Positions 21,520-24,309 of a stretch of 24,309 bases of DNA are shown piece after piece. The notes beneath the pieces are model-generated. The model searched no databases, was not told the origin of the DNA, and was given only the letters and a program-made list of their open reading frames with translations. The stretch's first letter is position 1, and each line of letters opens with the position of its first letter. The position numbers and the translations under genes were made by a program. The stretch is from a virus. The stretch covers positions 1-24,309 of IMG/VR virus record IMGVR_UViG_3300025120_007855; one strand, 5' to 3'.

Positions 21520-21704
21520 TTGTTGTACTCTTTTTTTGTTTTAAAGTAGAGTTTATAATATCTCTTCTTCATTTCATTAAGAGTATCCATATCATCTTGA
21601 AATCCCATGTATTTACATAATTGGGATGATCCTTCCAATTCACTAATCAATCTTAGTATATTGACAGGGTGTTTTTCAAGTCCTCCAAAATCATATTGAG
21701 ACAT
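21510..21704 (-). CDS. Small hypothetical protein between tRNAs
   Basis: A 64-aa soluble, mixed-charge protein with a helical look (NILRLISELEGSSQLCKYMG, then DDMDTLNEMKKRYYKLYFKT). No family is recognised. It fills the gap between tRNA-Gly and tRNA-Asn and ends 10 nt inside the 5' end of tRNA-Asn, so its messenger would need processing at the tRNA. The ATG at 21704 has no clear ribosome-binding site, which lowers confidence, but the codon use resembles the neighbouring genes and there is no competing ORF. Confidence 0.55.
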   Translation of the reverse strand: MSQYDFGGLEKHPVNILRLISELEGSSQLCKYMGFQDDMDTLNEMKKRYYKLYFKTKKEYNNPL

Positions 21705-21722
21705 AATAAAAACTTGGAGAAA

Positions 21723-21792
21723 GCGGAATACCAGAATCGAACTGGTGACGAAAGGTTGGAAACCTTTAGTTTTGCCTCTAAACTAATTCCGC
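21723..21792 (-). tRNA. tRNA-Gly (TCC)
   Basis: A 70-nt cloverleaf: acceptor GCGGAAT with ATTCCGC, D-stem GTTT/AAAC, anticodon stem AAAGG/CCTTT with loop TTTCCAA (anticodon TCC, reads GGA), T-arm ACCAG TTCGATT CTGGT. CCA is not encoded. It lies 4 nt after tRNA-Arg. Confidence 0.93.
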
Positions 21793-21796
21793 GAGC

Positions 21797-21869
21797 GACT
21801 CAGGTAGGACTCGAACCTACGACCGACTGCTTAGAAGGCAGTTGCTCTATCCATCTGAGCTACTGAGTC
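21797..21869 (-). tRNA. tRNA-Arg (TCT)
   Basis: A 73-nt cloverleaf: acceptor GACTCAG with CTGAGTC, D-stem GCTC/GAGC, anticodon stem ACTGC/GCAGT with loop CTTCTAA (anticodon TCT, reads AGA), T-arm GTAGG TTCGAGT CCTAC. CCA is not encoded. It overlaps the stop codon of the 65-aa gene by two bases. Confidence 0.95.
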
Positions 21870-22065
21870 AAATCTCGGATTCTTCTGTTTGATCCTCCAG
21901 TACAATATAATCCATTCCATCCATCTTGTCAAGATCAAACCACTCGTGCCATTCGTCCATCATAGCAAGTCTATCATGAACTTGTTCAATACTATCATTA
22001 CAGTCCATAGTATCAATACGTTTGATTGCCCAGTTACGAGCTTGCATCACCACATCCGTTTCCAT
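21868..22065 (-). CDS. Small acidic hypothetical protein
   Basis: A 65-aa protein, strongly acidic (C-terminal half rich in Asp and Glu: WHEWFDLDKMDG, then EDQTEESEI) and Met-rich, probably helical. No family is recognised. I start at the ATG at 22065 because a perfect sigma-70 promoter ends about 38 nt before it; a longer frame to 22281 would run 248 nt through the endonuclease gene and has no start signal. An internal ATG at 22047 would reduce the overlap with the endonuclease stop from 32 to 14 nt. Its stop codon meets the 5' end of tRNA-Arg. Confidence 0.6.
   Translation of the reverse strand: METDVVMQARNWAIKRIDTMDCNDSIEQVHDRLAMMDEWHEWFDLDKMDGMDYIVLEDQTEESEI
21904..21932 (-). promoter_or_regulatory. 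Sigma-70-like promoter upstream of tRNA-Arg
   Basis: TTGACA (21932-21927, exact), 17-nt spacer, TATATT (21909-21904, 5/6). It lies inside the 65-aa gene and would start RNA about 30 nt before tRNA-Arg. Confidence 0.65.
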
Positions 22066-22492
22066 AGTAGTCTTTTCTAAAGTATCTGCTGAGGATGTTG
22101 GAATTATAGTATTTGGGGACTCCTGTGTCAAGGGACTCTGTAAGGACTCCGTTAATAAAAAGTTGTTTTGTTTCTTCGAAGTTTGTTTTGCCGCCTGTTT
22201 TATGTAAAGACAGGATAGTTCTACTAAAGTTCTGTCTACCCAATTTGTCAATGTCCGCTTTAAGTTCTGGACAAGACCCATAGTACTTTCTCCAATCAGA
22301 TTCGGATTTTACTTTTCGTTTCTTTCCTTTAGGCGTTCTGTGCTTCCAAAAATACTTTCGCCCAATGTACTGTCGTTGGTTTGTGAGATTGGTAATGTTA
22401 TAAACAAAACCGTAGTTGTCCCGAATAAGGCTACCATCAAAGGGAACACCCAAATAGATCCATGGATTCTCATAATCAATATCGATACTCAT
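22034..22492 (-). CDS. GIY-YIG family (homing-type) endonuclease
   Basis: A 152-aa protein (from ATG 22492) with a GIY-YIG core: GFVY (28-31) and QYIG (41-44) followed by R45 on the next helix, spaced by NITNLTNQR as in Seg/Tev type nucleases. Next come a basic stretch (WKHRTPKGKKRKVKSESDW) and a YYGSCPEL motif, then NFEETKQLF with a candidate metal-binding Glu. The family cuts DNA near insertion sites in T4-like phages and spreads itself. It stands free, not in an intron, next to nrdB. A TTG one codon earlier (22495) is an alternative start. A perfect 10-bp hairpin with a late-promoter-like motif lies 20 nt upstream, and the gene's own 3' part holds a perfect early promoter for the next genes. 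Confidence 0.8.
   Translation of the reverse strand: MSIDIDYENPWIYLGVPFDGSLIRDNYGFVYNITNLTNQRQYIGRKYFWKHRTPKGKKRKVKSESDWRKYYGSCPELKADIDKLGRQNFSRTILSLHKTGGKTNFEETKQLFINGVLTESLDTGVPKYYNSNILSRYFRKDYYGNGCGDASS
22103..22131 (-). promoter_or_regulatory. Perfect sigma-70 promoter TTGACA-N17-TATAAT
   Basis: TTGACA (22131-22126), a 17-nt spacer, TATAAT (22108-22103), both 6/6. It lies within the 3' part of the endonuclease coding sequence and points at the 65-aa gene and the tRNA block. The second such perfect element in the window, so chance is unlikely. Confidence 0.85.
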
Positions 22493-22637
22493 CAATAATG
22501 TTTAATACCTTATCGAGATATTTATGTGCCATATCTCGATCTCCTTGCCACACTGTCTTAGGTTCTTCGTATACATCATTCTTTAATTGAAGTATACGAT
22601 TCTTCAACTCATCTTTCTTCAATTCATTCTTAGGCAT
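22476..22637 (-). CDS. Small hypothetical protein (53 aa) between nrdB and the endonuclease
   Basis: A 53-aa ORF beginning MPKNELKKDELKNRILQLKN and ending DKVLNIIDEYRY. It is highly charged and helical with Leu/Ile every three to four residues, so a small coiled-coil or helical hairpin is plausible. No family name. It starts at the ATG at 22637, about 35 nt after the nrdB stop, and overlaps the endonuclease start by 17 nt. The start codon is in a predicted hairpin. Frame and position make it a likely real gene even though it is short. Confidence 0.65.
   Translation of the reverse strand: MPKNELKKDELKNRILQLKNDVYEEPKTVWQGDRDMAHKYLDKVLNIIDEYRY
22512..22540 (-). repeat. Perfect 10-bp inverted repeat with a late-promoter-like motif
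   Basis: ATCGAGATAT (22512-22521) and ATATCTCGAT (22531-22540) are exact reverse complements around a 9-nt loop. On the minus strand CATAAATA (22526-22519), a 7/8 match to TATAAATA, spans the loop and the 3' arm. The endonuclease ATG (22492) is 20 nt downstream. It lies in the 53-aa coding sequence. Confidence 0.6.
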
Positions 22638-22665
22638 AGGGGAAACTCATGTCCCCCTATTTAAG
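22636..22665 (-). promoter_or_regulatory. Hairpin over the 53-aa gene start, next to a TTAAATA motif
   Basis: ATAGGGG (22636-22642) pairs with CCCCTAT (22654-22660), an 11-nt loop between. The AT of the ATG start (22637-22636) lies in the 3' arm on the minus-strand RNA. CTTAAATA (22665-22658), one base from the late form CTAAATA, overlaps the 5' arm. A transcript starting there would lose the 5' arm and expose the start codon. Confidence 0.45.
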
Positions 22666-22671
22666 CACAGT

Positions 22672-23862
22672 TTAGAGTTGGAATCCACTGAATGTGTCCT
22701 TTTTCACATCTTGCTTGATTCCACCAACAACATAAGACTCAACCTCAGTCTCTTGTGGTGCCACCTGAAGTCCCTTAGAAGAGATCCAGTGCTGCGTCCA
22801 GGGCAGTGGATTGGCAGATGCTGCAATATCATACACTGGTTTCAATCCAATACCCTTTAAACGACGATTAGCAATCCACTCAACATACTGTTGGAGTAGT
22901 TTATCATTCAAACCAATCATAGATCCATCCTTGAACAGATAGTCTGCCCAACGCTTCTCTTCGTTCACAGCACGATCAAATGCCTTGTAAGTCCACTCTT
23001 CTTCCTCTTTCATAATCTGTGCCATTTCAGGATCATCACCTTTCTTCCACTTATTCAGAATGTTTTGGGTGATGGCAAGGTGTTGATTTTCGTCTCTTGC
23101 AATGAGGGAGATGATCTTGGCGGATCCCTCCATAAGTTTGAGTTCACCGAACGCGAAACTACAAGCAAAAGAAACATAAAAACGAATACCTTCCAATATA
23201 TTGACATTGGCAACTGCTTTATAAAGTTTTCGTTTAAGTTCGTACTTCCCTTCTAGCGCATATGGAACTTGCTCTAATGCATGTTGCCAATCGTTAGAAT
23301 TATCATACTGATGAGCACTCTGAATAAAGTTATCATATGCCTCTGTAACGCTACTAGCACGTTCTAGAATGCGATCATCAGTGACAATCTTATCAAATAC
23401 CTCTGAAGGATCTGCATAGATGTTCTTGATGATGTAGGTATAGGAGCGACTATGGATCATCTCCATAAATCCCCAGACTTCCATACATGCTTCCAGTTCA
23501 GGTAAGGAACAGTAAGGAATGAATGCCATTCCAGGTCCTCTACCTTGAATAGAGTCAAGCATGATCTGATACTTCAGATTAGAAGTATAGATGTGTTTTT
23601 GTTCTGGACGTAGTAGTTGATAGTCACCACGATCCTTTTGTAGGGATACTTCTTCGGGACGCCAAAAAAATCCAAGTTGTTGAGTAGTTAACTTATCAAA
23701 TATAGGATATTTGTAAGAATCATACCTCTGAATACCCAGAGGTTTACCAAAGAACATTGGTTGTTTTTTGGTATCTACTTGTTCTGTATTAAAGACAGTC
23801 ATTCCTTGAACATCTGTCTTTGAATTTTGTACCGATGAAACCTTAAACTGCACAGGATTCAC
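22672..23862 (-). CDS. nrdB: Class Ia ribonucleotide reductase beta subunit
   Basis: A 396-aa NrdB that holds the di-iron tyrosyl radical and works with NrdA to make deoxynucleotides for phage DNA. Iron ligands and the radical site are all present: D103 in MLDSIQGR, E134 and H137 in FMEMIHSRSY, the radical Y141, E240 in SFAFGE, and E258 and H261 in ARDENQH. The entry FFWRPEEVSLQKDRGDY (65-81) and the later KRWADYLFKDGSMIGLN (about 305-321) follow the E. coli-type enzyme. The C-terminus ends in FSGFQL, the tail that docks on NrdA. The N-terminal 40 residues are less conserved. The ATG at 23862 overlaps the nrdA stop by 20 nt. Cyanobacterial hosts usually carry class II enzymes, so the phage brings its own class I type. 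Confidence 0.97.
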   Translation of the reverse strand: MNPVQFKVSSVQNSKTDVQGMTVFNTEQVDTKKQPMFFGKPLGIQRYDSYKYPIFDKLTTQQLGFFWRPEEVSLQKDRGDYQLLRPEQKHIYTSNLKYQIMLDSIQGRGPGMAFIPYCSLPELEACMEVWGFMEMIHSRSYTYIIKNIYADPSEVFDKIVTDDRILERASSVTEAYDNFIQSAHQYDNSNDWQHALEQVPYALEGKYELKRKLYKAVANVNILEGIRFYVSFACSFAFGELKLMEGSAKIISLIARDENQHLAITQNILNKWKKGDDPEMAQIMKEEEEWTYKAFDRAVNEEKRWADYLFKDGSMIGLNDKLLQQYVEWIANRRLKGIGLKPVYDIAASANPLPWTQHWISSKGLQVAPQETEVESYVVGGIKQDVKKDTFSGFQL

Positions 23863-24309
23863 ACTCTCCCTCCTCGGATTGTTCTAATTCGTCTAATATA
23901 CTATTCAGTTTTTCTTTGTCTTCCTCTACTTCGTCAGACTTCATATCGTATGTGTTCTGGTAGTAAGAGGTTTTCCAACCGTACTTATATGTAGTTAAAA
24001 AGTCTTGTGCCATAACAGACACTGGGACTTCATTATCAGGGTAGTTTTCAGGATTATAACTCCAGTTACCAGAAATTGCTTGATCAAAGAACTTCTGCAT
24101 CACCGCAACAACATTAATATAACCACGATTAGATTTCATGTCCCACAGAAGAGTATAATTATTCTTCAGAGTATTGTAAGATGGAACAACTTGCTTAAGT
24201 GGCCCCTTCTTACTCTTTTTAATGGACAAGTAGTCTCTAGGTGGTTCGATTCCATTTGTTGCGTTTGACACAACGGAACTGCTCTCTGAAGGCATCTGTG
24301 CGGACAGTG
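23843..24309 (-). CDS. nrdA: Class Ia ribonucleotide reductase alpha subunit, C-terminal part
   Basis: The last 155 codons of NrdA; the gene continues past the right edge, and the first in-window Met (24295) is internal. The sequence matches the E. coli-type end: MPSESSSVVSNATNGIEPPR, LSIKKSKKGPLKQVVPSY, LLWDMKSNRGYINVVAVMQKF (which matches E. coli LLWEMPGNDGYLQLVGIMQKF), SVMAQDFLTTYKYGWKTSYYQ, and an acidic linker before the C-terminal CESC, the redox cysteine pair reduced by thioredoxin or glutaredoxin. The barrel active-site cysteines and the ATP-cone lie outside the window. nrdB follows with a 20-nt overlap. Confidence 0.96.
   Translation of the reverse strand, partial: LSAQMPSESSSVVSNATNGIEPPRDYLSIKKSKKGPLKQVVPSYNTLKNNYTLLWDMKSNRGYINVVAVMQKFFDQAISGNWSYNPENYPDNEVPVSVMAQDFLTTYKYGWKTSYYQNTYDMKSDEVEEDKEKLNSILDELEQSEEGECESCAV

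Noticed and set aside
21361-21549. Plus-strand ORFs across the tRNA block (also 21669-21866)
   Set aside because: They are translations of antisense tRNA sequence; the peptides repeat the typical tRNA-derived patterns such as SNPRQLECKSSVL.
21868-22281. Longer 137-codon reading of the 65-aa gene
   Set aside because: The extra 72 residues run antiphase through the endonuclease gene on the same strand and have no start signal; the promoter at 22103-22131 supports the ATG at 22065.
22034-22495. Intron or intein signature around the endonuclease
   Set aside because: nrdB is uninterrupted with all ligands and normal length, so the endonuclease is free-standing.
1-24309. CRISPR array, insertion sequence or attachment site
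   Set aside because: No regularly spaced repeats, transposase or integrase, or terminal repeats were seen on reading both strands.

Overview
This window looks like part of a T4-like marine cyanophage (a myovirus of Synechococcus or Prochlorococcus). The evidence is the set of landmarks: an E. coli-type class Ia ribonucleotide reductase (nrdA 3' end and nrdB) beside a GIY-YIG endonuclease; six phage tRNA genes; T4-style late promoters (TATAAATA and CTAAATA); several small proteins typical of cyanomyoviruses (a DUF2061 membrane protein, 2OG-Fe(II) oxygenases with an HxH...H...R signature, a secreted porin-like beta-barrel protein). Every gene lies on the minus strand, so transcription runs from 24309 toward 1. 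The host assignment comes from gene content recalled from known phages, not from a database search.

Layout in the direction of transcription. (1) 24309-22672: nrdA (5' end outside the window) and nrdB, overlapping. (2) 22637-20043: a small-gene and tRNA block with a 53-aa protein, the GIY-YIG endonuclease, an acidic 65-aa protein, tRNA-Arg(TCT), tRNA-Gly(TCC), a 64-aa protein, tRNA-Asn(GTT), tRNA-Val(TAC), a zinc-ribbon protein, a 2OG-type oxygenase, two more small proteins, tRNA-Ile(TAT) and tRNA-Met(CAT). Sigma-70-like promoters lie inside the coding sequences and serve this block; one is a perfect TTGACA-N17-TATAAT. (3) 20025-18734: a second 2OG oxygenase, then a three-gene unit behind another perfect sigma-70 promoter, ending with the DUF2061 protein. 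(4) 18710-18504: a small late gene behind a CTAAATA promoter. (5) 18475-546: a 17.9-kb block of 21 carbohydrate genes packed end to end, with nearly every neighbouring pair overlapping by 1 to 16 nt. (6) 394-29: the porin-like gene behind a TATAAATA late promoter.

The carbohydrate block combines nucleotide-sugar enzymes with transferases and tailoring enzymes. The sugar enzymes are a GDP-mannose 3,5-epimerase, three other extended SDR epimerase/dehydratases, a UDP-glucose 6-dehydrogenase-like enzyme and an RfbH-type PLP/[2Fe-2S] 3-dehydratase. The transferases are four GT11-like fucosyltransferases, two GT2/GT-A enzymes, one GT17, one GT25, one exostosin-like, one DUF3431 and one DUF5672. The tailoring enzymes are an FkbM and a class I methyltransferase and a 2OG oxygenase. 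An ammonia-dependent NAD synthetase (nadE) sits in the middle. I see no flippase, polymerase or membrane-bound priming transferase, so the product is probably built on an existing acceptor (host LPS or a virion protein) by soluble enzymes. The epimerase next to GT11 enzymes suggests an L-galactose-containing glycan; this is inference.

No plus-strand gene is supported, and there is no gene-free stretch over 300 bases. Several inverted repeats sit on or beside late-promoter motifs, which suggests stage-dependent translation control.
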